Positions 46,976 to 55,725 of a DNA stretch of 64,000 bases are shown piece by piece; position 1 is the first letter of the stretch, and each line of letters opens with the position of its first letter. Both the position numbers and the translations under genes were made by a program. Under the pieces are notes generated by a model, which did no database searches, was not told where the DNA came from, and saw nothing but the letters and a program-made list of their open reading frames with translations. This stretch comes from Aeromicrobium endophyticum (GTDB taxonomy: Bacteria > Actinomycetota > Actinomycetes > Propionibacteriales > Nocardioidaceae): contig NZ_QUBR01000003.1 of assembly GCF_003586285.1 (NCBI RefSeq), positions 248,001-312,000 of the forward strand, in the 5' to 3' direction.

Positions 46976-47635
46976 GTGACCGTCTCAGCCCCCACCCTCG
47001 ACGAGCTGCGGGCGAAGGTCGACCAGATGCAGGGGCGCCCCGCTGCCCAGCCCGTGGCCACGCACCCGGCCTTCGCGGGCCTGCTGCAGCTGCAGGCCGG
47101 GTCCACCTACTCGGTCGACTCGATGAGCCTGGCGGTCGCGTTGATGGCCGGCCCGTCGGCCGACGGCGCGTGGTGCGGGGTCGTGGGCACCGCCGAGCTG
47201 GGGCTCGAGGCGGCTGCGGCCGCCGGGGTCGAGCTGCGTCGCACGATCCTGGTGCCCGATCCCGGCGAGGCCTGGCTCGAGGTCACCGCGGCGCTCATCG
47301 ACGTGCTCGGGGTCGTGGTGCTCAGGGCCCCCGCGCACGTCGCGGCCAAGGACGTCAGTCGCATCGGCGCCCGTCTGCGCCAGCGCGGAGGCATCCTCAT
47401 CGCCCACGGCGACTGGCCGCGCAGCGAGGCGCGCCTGGCGATGCGCGACGTCGAGTGGGTCGGCGTGGGCCAGGGACACGGTCACCTGCAGGCCCGACGT
47501 GTCACGGTCGAGGTGCAGCGCGGCACGGCACCGGCCCGGCGCGCGCGGCTGTGGCTGCCCGACGTCGAGCAGGCCATCCGCCGGGTCGAGAGCATCCCGG
47601 CCGAGGCGCCCACCCGTCTGCGGAGCGTGTCCTGA
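46976..47635 (+). CDS. imuA': Mutasome accessory protein ImuA'
   Basis: The 219-residue RecA-fold-related protein is the actinobacterial ImuA', which with ImuB assembles the error-prone DnaE2 polymerase on damaged DNA. It shows a RecA-like order of strands (AWCGVVGTAELGLEAAAAAGVEL, RTILVPDPGEAWLEVTAALID) but no intact Walker A. Identity rests mainly on position directly before imuB and dnaE2 and on the LexA box in its promoter. GTG start, probably leaderless; TGATG overlap with imuB. Confidence 0.88.
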   Translation: MTVSAPTLDELRAKVDQMQGRPAAQPVATHPAFAGLLQLQAGSTYSVDSMSLAVALMAGPSADGAWCGVVGTAELGLEAAAAAGVELRRTILVPDPGEAWLEVTAALIDVLGVVVLRAPAHVAAKDVSRIGARLRQRGGILIAHGDWPRSEARLAMRDVEWVGVGQGHGHLQARRVTVEVQRGTAPARRARLWLPDVEQAIRRVESIPAEAPTRLRSVS

Positions 47636-49143
47636 TGACCCGCACGATGGTGCTCTGGGCGCCCGACTGGCCGATCGTGGCCGTGGGCGGGCCGGCCTCC
47701 GTGCCTGCCGTGGTGCTCGACAAGGGTGCTGTGCTGGCCTGCTCGCAGGCGGCCCGCGCCGAGGGCGTGCGTCGCGGCATGCGCCGGCGCGACGCCCAGT
47801 CGCGGTGCCCCGGGCTCGTGCTGCACGAGCACCACCCCGACACCGATGCGCGGGCCTTCGAGGCCGTGCTCACCGCCATCGAGCAGCTCAGCCCCGGCGT
47901 GGCCCCGCTGCGTCCAGGCCTCTGCGCGCTCGAGGTGCCGGCCCGGTTCTACGGCGGCGAGGCCGAGGCGGCGGCGGTCATCGCCGAGCGGCTCGTCGAC
48001 CTCGGGGTGTGGGACGTCCGTGCCGGCATCGCCGACGGCCTGTTCGCCGCCGAGCAGGCCGCGCGGCGTGCGCTGGCCCAGGACAGCCTGGTCGTCCCCG
48101 AGCGCGGGTCCGCCCAGTTCCTGCGTGACCTGCCCATCGAGGCGCTCGACGAGCAGGCGACGGTGGGCCTCCTGCGTCGCATGGGCCTGCTGACGCTGGG
48201 TGACTTCGCCTCGCTGCCACCGGCCGACGTCCACACCCGGTTCGGCACGCACGGGGCCCTGCTGCACCGGTTGGCGCGAGGGCAGGACCCGCGTCTGATC
48301 AGCCGCCGGCAGGTGCCGCCGGAGTTCGACGCGACGCTGCTGCTGGAGCCGCCGCTCGACAACGTCGAGCCCATCGCGTTCAGCCTGCGCACCACCGCCG
48401 AGGCCTTCGTCAGCGACCTGGCCGGCCACGGCCTGGTGTGCACGACGGTGCTGATCGAGGTCGATGCCGACGGCTCGCTCGCGACGTCGCGTCGGTGGAT
48501 GCATCCGCGCTGGTTCGGGGCCACCGACCTGATCGACCGGGTGCGCTGGCAGCTGGGCGTCGACGGTGCCATCTCGGCGCCCGTCGACGCCGTGCGGCTC
48601 ATCCCCGAGGTCACCGAGCCGTTGGGCGATCATGCCGACAGCCTCTTCGGCGGCGGCCCCGACGAGCGGGTCGAGCGGGGCGTCGCCCGGGTGCAGAGCA
48701 TCGTCGGCCACGAGGCGGTGGTGTCGGTCATGGTGCAGGGCGGTCGCGGGCCGGGGGAGCGACGCCTGCTCACACCGTGGGGCGAGCGACCGATGCCGGC
48801 CCGTGCCCCGGGCCGGCCGTGGCCCGGGGCCCTGCCTGCCCCGGCACCGGCGACGGTCTACCGCGAGCCGCGCCAGGCGATGGTCGTGGGCGCGGAGGGG
48901 CAGACGATCGGCGTCACGGGGCGCGGACTCGTCACGGGTGAGCCTGCCCGCTTCCGGGCAGACCCCGAGCAGGCCTGGCAGCCCGTCGCCTCGTGGGCCG
49001 GACCGTGGCCGGTCGACGACCAGTGGTGGGACGAGGCAGCGGCCCGTCGGCTGGCCAGGTTCCAGGTCGTCGGCGTCGACGGCAGCGCCTTCCTGATGAT
49101 CGTCGAGGGCGGCCAGTGGTGGACAGAGGCCGCCTATGACTAG
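47635..49143 (+). CDS. imuB: ImuB, inactive Y-family polymerase-like adaptor
   Basis: ImuB (502 residues) bridges ImuA', DnaE2 and the sliding clamp. The N-terminus TRTMVLWAPDWPIVAVGG is the ImuB version of the palm, in which the catalytic acids of true Y-family polymerases are missing. The helix-hairpin-helix region MGLLTLGDFASLPPADVHTRFG and a little-finger-like domain follow, then a C-terminal region ending in VEGGQWWTEAAYD. The ATG overlaps the imuA' stop as TGATG. A palindromic element follows before dnaE2. Confidence 0.93.
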   Translation: MTRTMVLWAPDWPIVAVGGPASVPAVVLDKGAVLACSQAARAEGVRRGMRRRDAQSRCPGLVLHEHHPDTDARAFEAVLTAIEQLSPGVAPLRPGLCALEVPARFYGGEAEAAAVIAERLVDLGVWDVRAGIADGLFAAEQAARRALAQDSLVVPERGSAQFLRDLPIEALDEQATVGLLRRMGLLTLGDFASLPPADVHTRFGTHGALLHRLARGQDPRLISRRQVPPEFDATLLLEPPLDNVEPIAFSLRTTAEAFVSDLAGHGLVCTTVLIEVDADGSLATSRRWMHPRWFGATDLIDRVRWQLGVDGAISAPVDAVRLIPEVTEPLGDHADSLFGGGPDERVERGVARVQSIVGHEAVVSVMVQGGRGPGERRLLTPWGERPMPARAPGRPWPGALPAPAPATVYREPRQAMVVGAEGQTIGVTGRGLVTGEPARFRADPEQAWQPVASWAGPWPVDDQWWDEAAARRLARFQVVGVDGSAFLMIVEGGQWWTEAAYD

Positions 49144-49154
49144 CCCCCCGGCCC

Positions 49155-49237
49155 CGCGAGTGGCGCATTCTCGCGATAGTGAGACGGCGTGTCGTGCGAA
49201 TCTGCGCCACTCGCGATCGCGACGGCGCCACTCGGCG
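49155..49237. repeat. Palindromic element, family 1 copy C
   Basis: Arms at 49156-49167 and 49203-49215, again 35 bases apart with TGAGACGGCGTGTC in the centre; the tail arm at 49224-49237 carries one extra G. It fills nearly all of the 102 bases between imuB and dnaE2 and ends eight bases before the dnaE2 ATG. Confidence 0.9.
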
Positions 49238-49245
49238 GTCGCCTG

Positions 49246-52200
49246 ATGGGCTGGAACAACCCGGACGTCTCGTGGGCCGAGCTCGAGCGACGGTTGTCGG
49301 GGCGGCCGGCCCCCGACGGCGGCGACGCCCCGGGGTGGTCGCGCAAGCGGCGCAAGACCGGCCCCCGCGAGGTCGAGCGGCCCGGCGGCCCGGTCGTGCC
49401 CTACGCCGAGCTGCACTGCCACACGCACTTCAGCTTCCTCGACGGCGCGAGCGGCCCCGACGACCTGGTCGCCGAGGCCATTGCCCTGGGTCTCGAGGGG
49501 CTGGCCGTCACCGATCACGACGGCTTCTACGGGGCGCCCCGGTTCGCCGAAGAGGCGGCCAAGTATCCGAGCCAGGGCCTGCGGACGGTCTACGGCGCCG
49601 AGCTGTCGCTGGGACTGCACGCCCCCCAGAACGGCATCGCCGACCCCGAGGGCACCCACCTGCTGGTGCTGGCACGAGGGGTCGAGGGCTATCACCGCCT
49701 GGCCGCGGCGATCACCGACGCGCAGCTGCGCGGCGACGAGAAGGGTCGTCCCGTCTACGACCTCGACGAGCTGGCCGAGCGGGGCCGCGGTCACTGGGTC
49801 GTCCTGACGGGGTGCCGCAAGGGCCACGTCCGGCAGGCGCTGGCCGGTGGCGGTCGCGAGGCGGCCGCGCAGGCGCTCGACCTGCTGACCCAGCGCTTCG
49901 GCATCGACGGCGTCGGTGTCGAGCTGATCAACCACGGCTTCCCGGGCGACAGCGCCGTCAACGACGCCTTGACCGATCTGGCGCGCGACCACGGTCTCGC
50001 GACGGTCGCCACCAACAACGTCCACTTCGCCCGCCCGTCGGGGGCTCGGCTGGCCGCGGCCACCGCGGCCGTCCGGGCCAGACGCAGCCTCGCCGAGCTC
50101 GACGGGTGGCTGCCGGCCACCGGGGCGGCGCACCTGCGCTCGGGGGCCGAGATGCAGCAGCTGTTCCGCCGCTACCCGGGTGCGGTCGCGCGCACCGTCC
50201 CGCTGGCCGCCGAGCTCGCGTTCGACCTGCGCGCCGCGACCCCTCAGCTGCCCAAGCGCGGCATCCCCGACGGCAAGACCGCGATGCAGCACCTGCGCGA
50301 CCTGGCCGAGCAGGGCATCCGCACGCGCTACGCCGACAACCAGGAAGCCGCCCGCGAGCGCATCGAGCACGAGCTCGCGGTCATCGAGGAGAAGGACTTT
50401 CCCGGCTACTTCCTGATCGTCCACGACATCGTGCAGTTCGCCCGGTCGAAGGGCATCCTCTGCCAGGGTCGGGGCTCGTCGGCCAACTCGGCCCTCTGCT
50501 ACGCGCTCGAGATCACGGCGATCGACTCGATTTTCTTCGACCTGCCGTTCGAGCGCTTCCTCGCCACGACCCGCGAGGAGGAGCCCGACATCGACGTCGA
50601 CTTCGACTCCGACCGGCGCGAGGAGGTCATCCAGTGGGTCTACGACACCTACGGACGACGCAACGCCGCCCAGGTCGCCAACGTCATCAGCTACCGTCCG
50701 CGCTCGGCGATCCGCGACGCCGCCAAGGCGCTGGGCTACTCGGTCGGGCAGCAGGACGCGTGGTCCAAGCAGATCGACGGCTGGGGCCCGATGGGCAGCG
50801 AGGACGTCGAGGGCGTCCCGGCACCCGTCACGTCGCTGGCCCGCCAGATGATGACCGCGCCCCGGCACCTGGGTATCCACTCCGGCGGCATGATCCTGAC
50901 CGAGCGACCCATCGGCGAGGTGTGCCCCATCGAGCGCGGCCGCATGGACCAGCGCACGGTCCTGCAGTGGGACAAGGACGCCTGCGAGTTCATGGGCCTG
51001 GTCAAGTTCGACCTGCTGGGCCTCGGCATGCTCGGTGCGCTCGACCACACGATGCGCATCGTCGCCGAGCACCTGGGCGAGCAGTGGGACCTCGACTCGA
51101 TGCCCAAGGAGGAGGCCGGCGTCTACGACATGCTGTGCCGCGCCGACTCGATCGGTGTCTTCCAGGTCGAGAGCCGCGCCCAGATCGGCACCCTGCCCCG
51201 GCTGCAGCCGCGACGGGCCTACGACCTGGCGATCGAGATCGCCCTCATCCGTCCGGGTCCCATCCAGGGTGGGGCCGTGCACCCCTACATCCGGCGCGCC
51301 ATGGGCAAGGAGCCCGTGACGTACCCGCACCCGATCCTCGAGCCGGTGCTCGAGCGCACCATGGGCGTCCCGCTGTTCCAGGAACAGCTCATGCAGATGG
51401 CGATCGCGATCGGCGACTGCACGGGCGACGAGGCCGATCTGCTGCGCCGGGCCATGGGCTCCAAGCGAGGCATCGAGCGCATCGAGTCGCTCGAGGACAA
51501 GCTCTTCGCGGGCATGGCACGTCACGGTCTCACCCCCGAGGAGTCCGACGAGATCTACATTAAGATCAAGTCGTTCGCCAACTTCGGCTTCGCCGAGAGC
51601 CACGCCCTCAGCTTCTCGCTGCTGGTCTACGCCAGCTCGTGGCTCAAGCTGCACTACCCGGGGGCCTTCCTGGCGGCGCTGCTGCGCAACCAGCCGATGG
51701 GCTTCTACTCGCCGCAGTCGCTCACGACCGATGCCCGCCGGCACGGCGTGACGGTGCTGCGTCCCGACATCGCACGGTCGGGCGCCCAGGCCGATCTCGA
51801 GCCGCTCGGCGACGACCGGTCACCCACCGGACGCGCCGCCTGCCTCGATCGCGAGCAGCCCGCGGTCGGACGGTTCGTCCGCGAGACCACTCCCGACCCG
51901 ACGCCCGAGCACCGACGCGACGGGCACTTCGCGGTCCGTCTCGGGCTCGACGAGGTGCAGGGCATCGGGCTCGACGTCGCCCGGCGCATCGTGACCGCCC
52001 GCGACGAGCAGCCCTTCTCCGACATGGCCGACGTGGCCCGGCGCACCGGGCTGACGGTGGCGCAGATGGAGTCGCTGGCCACGGCCGGTGCCTTCGACGG
52101 GTTCGGCGTGACGCGCCGTCAGGCGCTCTGGAACGCCGGCTACGTCCAGAGCGTTGACCAGCTCGACGGCACCGCGGTCGCGGCTCCGCCCCCGATGCTG

Positions 52201-52650
52201 CCGGGCATGAGCGACGTCGAGATCACGATGGCCGACCTCTGGGCGACCCGCATCTCGCCCGAGACGCATCCCATCGAGCACCTGAGGTCGTTGCTGACGT
52301 CCGAGGGCATCCTGTCGGTGTCCGACACCGCCACCGCCGAGGCCGATCGGAGGGTCAAGGTCGCCGGCCTGATCACGCACCGCCAACGTCCGGCGACGGC
52401 GTCGGGCATCACCTTCCTCAACATCGAGGACGAGACGGGGATGCTCAACGTCGTGTGCTCGCAGGCACTCTGGAGCCGTTACCGGGTCGTGGGACGCAAC
52501 TCGGCCGGCATGGTCATCCGCGGCATCCTCGAGCGCAGCCACGAGGGCGTCGTCAACCTGGTCGCCGACAAGCTCATGCGCATCGAGGAGGTCTACCCCG
52601 AGGCCGGTCGCGCGATCCCGCCCAAGCACCGCGGCCGTGACTTCCAGTGA
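49246..52650 (+). CDS. dnaE2: Error-prone DNA polymerase III alpha subunit DnaE2
   Basis: The 1134-residue C-family polymerase copies past DNA lesions during the SOS response. The N-terminal PHP domain starts VPYAELHCHTHFSFLDGAS; the palm carries PDIDVDFDSDRREEVIQWVY, and the fingers contain GRGSSANSALCYALEITAID. A tandem HhH region and an OB fold (VKVAGLITHRQRPATASGITFLNIEDETG) follow. I chose the ATG at 49246: an upstream GTG at 49189 would begin within the palindromic element. No second LexA box precedes it, so it should depend on the imuA' promoter, reading through that element. Confidence 0.95.
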   Translation: MGWNNPDVSWAELERRLSGRPAPDGGDAPGWSRKRRKTGPREVERPGGPVVPYAELHCHTHFSFLDGASGPDDLVAEAIALGLEGLAVTDHDGFYGAPRFAEEAAKYPSQGLRTVYGAELSLGLHAPQNGIADPEGTHLLVLARGVEGYHRLAAAITDAQLRGDEKGRPVYDLDELAERGRGHWVVLTGCRKGHVRQALAGGGREAAAQALDLLTQRFGIDGVGVELINHGFPGDSAVNDALTDLARDHGLATVATNNVHFARPSGARLAAATAAVRARRSLAELDGWLPATGAAHLRSGAEMQQLFRRYPGAVARTVPLAAELAFDLRAATPQLPKRGIPDGKTAMQHLRDLAEQGIRTRYADNQEAARERIEHELAVIEEKDFPGYFLIVHDIVQFARSKGILCQGRGSSANSALCYALEITAIDSIFFDLPFERFLATTREEEPDIDVDFDSDRREEVIQWVYDTYGRRNAAQVANVISYRPRSAIRDAAKALGYSVGQQDAWSKQIDGWGPMGSEDVEGVPAPVTSLARQMMTAPRHLGIHSGGMILTERPIGEVCPIERGRMDQRTVLQWDKDACEFMGLVKFDLLGLGMLGALDHTMRIVAEHLGEQWDLDSMPKEEAGVYDMLCRADSIGVFQVESRAQIGTLPRLQPRRAYDLAIEIALIRPGPIQGGAVHPYIRRAMGKEPVTYPHPILEPVLERTMGVPLFQEQLMQMAIAIGDCTGDEADLLRRAMGSKRGIERIESLEDKLFAGMARHGLTPEESDEIYIKIKSFANFGFAESHALSFSLLVYASSWLKLHYPGAFLAALLRNQPMGFYSPQSLTTDARRHGVTVLRPDIARSGAQADLEPLGDDRSPTGRAACLDREQPAVGRFVRETTPDPTPEHRRDGHFAVRLGLDEVQGIGLDVARRIVTARDEQPFSDMADVARRTGLTVAQMESLATAGAFDGFGVTRRQALWNAGYVQSVDQLDGTAVAAPPPMLPGMSDVEITMADLWATRISPETHPIEHLRSLLTSEGILSVSDTATAEADRRVKVAGLITHRQRPATASGITFLNIEDETGMLNVVCSQALWSRYRVVGRNSAGMVIRGILERSHEGVVNLVADKLMRIEEVYPEAGRAIPPKHRGRDFQ

Positions 52651-52708
52651 TGCTGGCGTCAGAATCGGTGGTGATCCGTCGTCGCCGAGCACCAGAGGGG
52701 ACCCCGCC

Positions 52709-53341
52709 GTGCCGTTGCTGATCGCCGCCGAGGCCATGACGCTGATCGAGGCGGCAGAGTCACCTGAGGCCGGTGGCCGCTTCCACCACCGCCGGGCCGC
52801 GGCGCGCTTGGACGACGAGCTCGGCAGCCCGCGCCGGTTGGCCCTCGGCTTCGTGGGTCTTCTCGGCATCGTGGCCGGCGGGATGCTGGTGGGTCTTGCC
52901 GCCGACTCGTTCGGTGACGACGACGCGCTCGCCGTCGTCGCGCTGGTCGTGGGACTGGCCGTCGGTGTGCCCGGCGTGCTGCTCGGCCTGGCCGTGGTCC
53001 GTGCGGGCGAGCGGGTGTGCCGCGCCTACGCGGTGTGGGTCGCCGACGACGCCTTCGGCTCGCCCCGGCGGGGCACGATGGTCGAGCGGCTCTTCTCCGG
53101 ACGCAGCATCGTGCGGTCGGCCCTGGCCGCGTTCGCGCTGATCGCCTCGGTCTTCGCGTGGGCGCTCCTCGGCCTGGCGGTGGCACCGTCCGGACCGGTC
53201 GACGTCGAGGGGCTCAGGGTCGCGATGGTCACGATGAGCCTGGTCTGGGCCGTGGCCTTCACCGCATCGACGTTCTACCTCGTGGCCGGCGAGGTCCGGA
53301 CGGGCTGGGCACACTCGCAGTCGGTCATCCGGGGTCGGTGA
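52709..53341 (+). CDS. Four-helix membrane protein of unknown function
   Basis: The 210-residue protein has four hydrophobic segments: two at about 45-100 (LALGFVGLLGIVAGGMLVGLA; VVALVVGLAVGVPGVLLGLAVV) and two near the C-terminus. Between them is GERVCRAYAVWVADD. A very similar layout and G-x-RV-x-x-AY-x-x-W motif occur in the membrane protein at 61994-62686, suggesting paralogues. The GTG at 52709 has AGAGGGG eight bases upstream; starts nearer the dnaE2 end are possible. It overlaps the convergent ligB by 17 bases. Confidence 0.68.
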   Translation: MPLLIAAEAMTLIEAAESPEAGGRFHHRRAAARLDDELGSPRRLALGFVGLLGIVAGGMLVGLAADSFGDDDALAVVALVVGLAVGVPGVLLGLAVVRAGERVCRAYAVWVADDAFGSPRRGTMVERLFSGRSIVRSALAAFALIASVFAWALLGLAVAPSGPVDVEGLRVAMVTMSLVWAVAFTASTFYLVAGEVRTGWAHSQSVIRGR

Positions 53342-54851
53342 CGCCCGGCAGGTACGACCGCACGGTGTCGAGCGTGTCGGCGTCGGCGGCGCTCTTGTCG
53401 TCGCGGTAGCCGACCACGCGGGCGAAGCGCAGCGCGACGCCACCGGGGTAGCGGGTCGAGCGCTGCACGCCGTCGAAGGCGATCTCGACCACCTGCTCGG
53501 GGCGCACCGTCACGACGTAGCCGTCGTCGGACGTCTCGAGCTCGCGGAACCGCTCGGTCTGCCACCGCAGCACCTCGTCGGTCATGCCCTTGAACGTCTT
53601 GCCGAGCATGACCAGCTCGCCGGACCGGGGGTCGCGGGCGCCCAGGTGGATGTTGGAGAGCCACTCGCTGCGCCGACCTGAGCCACGCTCGACGGCCAGC
53701 ACGACCAGGTCGAGGGTGTGCACGGGCTTGACCTTGACCCACGTGGCGCCGCGGCGACCCGCGGCGTAGGGCGCCGACAGGCTCTTGACGACGACGCCCT
53801 CGTGCCCGAGCTCGAGCACCCGGGCCGTGAACTCCTCAGCCTCGGCGGCATCGTCGGTGAGCAGGCGCGGCACGAGGTGCTCGGGGCGCACCAGAGAGGC
53901 GAGCACCTCGAGACGCTCGTGGGTGGGGGAGTCGACCAGGTCGCGCCCGTCGAGGTGCAGGACGTCGAAGAAGGCCGGCGTCAGCTCGACACCTGCCGCG
54001 GATGCTGCTCGTGAGGCCGTCTCCTGGAACGGACGGGGCCGTCCGTCGGGCCCCAGCGCCAGCACCTCGCCGTCGAGCACGACCTCGCTGCGCGGCAGGG
54101 CGAGGGCGGCCTCGACGACCTCGGGGTGACGGCTCGTGACGTCGTCGAGCGAGCGCGTGACGACGAGCACCTCGTCGTCGCGCCGGTGCACCTGGATGCG
54201 GACGCCGTCGAGCTTGGTGTCGATCGCGACCGTGCCGCCGCCGGCCTTGGCCATGGCCTCGGCGACCGAGCCCGCCGACGAGGCCAGCATCGGCAGCACC
54301 GGACGTCCGACCTGCAGCACGAAGGCGGCCAAGGCCTGCTCGCCGCCGGTGAGCGCCGCGACCGCGACGTCGACCGTGGAGCCGGCCATCATCGCTGCGC
54401 GACGGACGCTCGTGGCGGGGACGCCTCCGGCGACGGCCAACGCTTCCTGCACCAACGAGTCGAGCGCTCCCTGCCGCACCTCGCCCGTCACGATGCTGCG
54501 CAGCCAGGCCTGCTCGTCGGCGGTGGCGCGGGCGAACAATGCGGAGACAGCGGCCGCACGGGCGGCCTGCGAGCCGGCACCGGAGAAGGTCGACATGGCC
54601 TCGAACGCCGCATGCACCTCGGACACCGTCAGGCTCGCCTCGTCGGCGGGCGGCGGCAGGTCGCCCAGCGATCGCCACCCGAGGCCCGTGCGCCGCTGGC
54701 GCAGTGCTCCGGCGAGGTATGCCGTGACGGTCACGACGTCGTCGGGATCGTCGAGGCCTGCCAGCAGCTCGGCGAGCGCAGCCGTCTTGGCAGTGCGCGA
54801 GCGGGTGGCGGCGACCGCGAGCGAGGTGGCGACGACGTCGGCGAGGAGCAT
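53325..54851 (-). CDS. ligB: ATP-dependent DNA ligase LigB
   Basis: The 508-residue ligase matches actinobacterial LigB in length and layout: an N-terminal DNA-binding domain (1-190), nucleotidyltransferase domain with the adenylated lysine K213 in DTKLDGVRIQ, motif III FFDVLHLDGRDLV, motif IV HEGVVVKSLSAPYAAG, motif V WVKVKPVHTLDLVVLA, and an OB domain. It uses ATP, unlike the essential NAD-dependent LigA. It is divergent from the nrtR-nad operon and convergent with a membrane protein gene. GATGAT lies six bases before the ATG. Confidence 0.94.
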   Translation of the reverse strand: MLLADVVATSLAVAATRSRTAKTAALAELLAGLDDPDDVVTVTAYLAGALRQRRTGLGWRSLGDLPPPADEASLTVSEVHAAFEAMSTFSGAGSQAARAAAVSALFARATADEQAWLRSIVTGEVRQGALDSLVQEALAVAGGVPATSVRRAAMMAGSTVDVAVAALTGGEQALAAFVLQVGRPVLPMLASSAGSVAEAMAKAGGGTVAIDTKLDGVRIQVHRRDDEVLVVTRSLDDVTSRHPEVVEAALALPRSEVVLDGEVLALGPDGRPRPFQETASRAASAAGVELTPAFFDVLHLDGRDLVDSPTHERLEVLASLVRPEHLVPRLLTDDAAEAEEFTARVLELGHEGVVVKSLSAPYAAGRRGATWVKVKPVHTLDLVVLAVERGSGRRSEWLSNIHLGARDPRSGELVMLGKTFKGMTDEVLRWQTERFRELETSDDGYVVTVRPEQVVEIAFDGVQRSTRYPGGVALRFARVVGYRDDKSAADADTLDTVRSYLPGVTDPG

Positions 54852-54944
54852 CGGACCATCATCGTCGCGACCACCGACACCCGCACGGGACGACCGAACC
54901 GGCCACCGCCGACGTCACCGCGCCGGTCGGGGCGGCACTTAATG

Positions 54945-55002
54945 TTGACGTGACTTTAAGGTAAGGCTAGAGTGACCTTAGAGTCACTCCTACTTTAAGT
55001 CA
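54945..55002 (+). promoter_or_regulatory. nrtR-nadABC promoter with NrtR-type operators
   Basis: -35 TTGACG (54945-54950) and -10 TAGAGT (54968-54973) are 17 bases apart. TGACTTTAAGGT (54951-54962) and ACCTTAGAGTCA (54975-54986) form an inverted repeat (11 of 12) around the -10. A third half-site CTTTAAGTCA lies at 54993-55002, just before the ATG at 55012. Position and symmetry fit autorepression by NrtR. Confidence 0.8.
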
Positions 55003-55011
55003 GGATCCACC

Positions 55012-55725
55012 ATGACGACGTCGTCGATCGACCAGCGGGTCTCGCTCGCGGTCTCGACCGTCATCTTCGCCCTGCGCCCGCACCCCGACACCGGCCTCAT
55101 GACGCTGTGGCTGCCGCTGGTCCGCCGCATCCGCGAGCCCTACGAGGGCATGTGGGCCCTGCCCGGTGGCCCGCTCGAGGCCGACGAGGACCTCGCCGCC
55201 AGCGCGCAGCACACGCTCGAGCGCACCACCGGCCTGGCCCCCAACTACCTCGAGCAGCTCTACGCGTTCGGCAACGTCGACCGGTCGCACTCCGACACCG
55301 TCGGCTACCGCTCGAGTGACCGGGTCGTCTCGATCGTCTACTGGGCCCTGGTGCGCCAGGACGAGGTCGCGCGGGCCGTCGACGGCGAGAACGTCGAGTG
55401 GTTCGTCGCCGACGACCTGCCGCCCCTGGCCTTCGACCACGCCCAGATCGTCGACTACGCGCTGGCGCGCCTGCGGGCCAAGATCACCTACACGCCCATC
55501 GCGCACGCCTTCCTGCCGACGGAGTTCACCCTGGCCGACCTGCGGGCCGTCCACGAGGCCGTGCTGCGCACGACGCTCGACCCCGCCAACTTCCGCCGCC
55601 AGGCCCTGGCCACCAAGACCCTCGTCCCCACCGGCACGTGCCTGCAGGGCACGAGCCACCGTCCCCCCGCGCTGTTCCGCTTCGAGGCCGGCGCGCCCAC
55701 TCCCGCCCCCGAGGAGCAGCGATGA
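55012..55725 (+). CDS. nrtR: NrtR, NUDIX-domain repressor of NAD synthesis
   Basis: The 237-residue regulator has a NUDIX-like sensor (about 1-150) and a C-terminal winged helix (TYTPIAHAFLPTEFTLADLRAVHEAVLRTTLDPANFRRQ). The NUDIX box is degenerate: GGPLEADEDLAASAQHTLE lacks the REUXEE glutamates, so it should sense rather than hydrolyse; ADP-ribose is the usual ligand of the family. It is first in the operon and overlaps nadA by ATGA. Operators cover its promoter. Confidence 0.93.
   Translation: MTTSSIDQRVSLAVSTVIFALRPHPDTGLMTLWLPLVRRIREPYEGMWALPGGPLEADEDLAASAQHTLERTTGLAPNYLEQLYAFGNVDRSHSDTVGYRSSDRVVSIVYWALVRQDEVARAVDGENVEWFVADDLPPLAFDHAQIVDYALARLRAKITYTPIAHAFLPTEFTLADLRAVHEAVLRTTLDPANFRRQALATKTLVPTGTCLQGTSHRPPALFRFEAGAPTPAPEEQR

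Noticed and set aside
47635..49143. imuB as an active DNA polymerase IV
   Set aside because: The N-terminal motif that holds the catalytic acids is of the inactive ImuB type, and the gene sits between imuA' and dnaE2.
49189..49245. GTG at 49189 as the dnaE2 start
   Set aside because: It lies inside palindromic element C; the added 19 residues are unlike DnaE2 N-termini, and the ATG at 49246 gives a normal start.
47482..51744. A 1420-codon open frame on the minus strand opposite imuA', imuB and dnaE2
   Set aside because: It is antisense to three well-supported genes. In very GC-rich DNA the complementary frame often lacks stops; the translation shows no domain and only Arg/Gly/Asp-rich low-complexity sequence.
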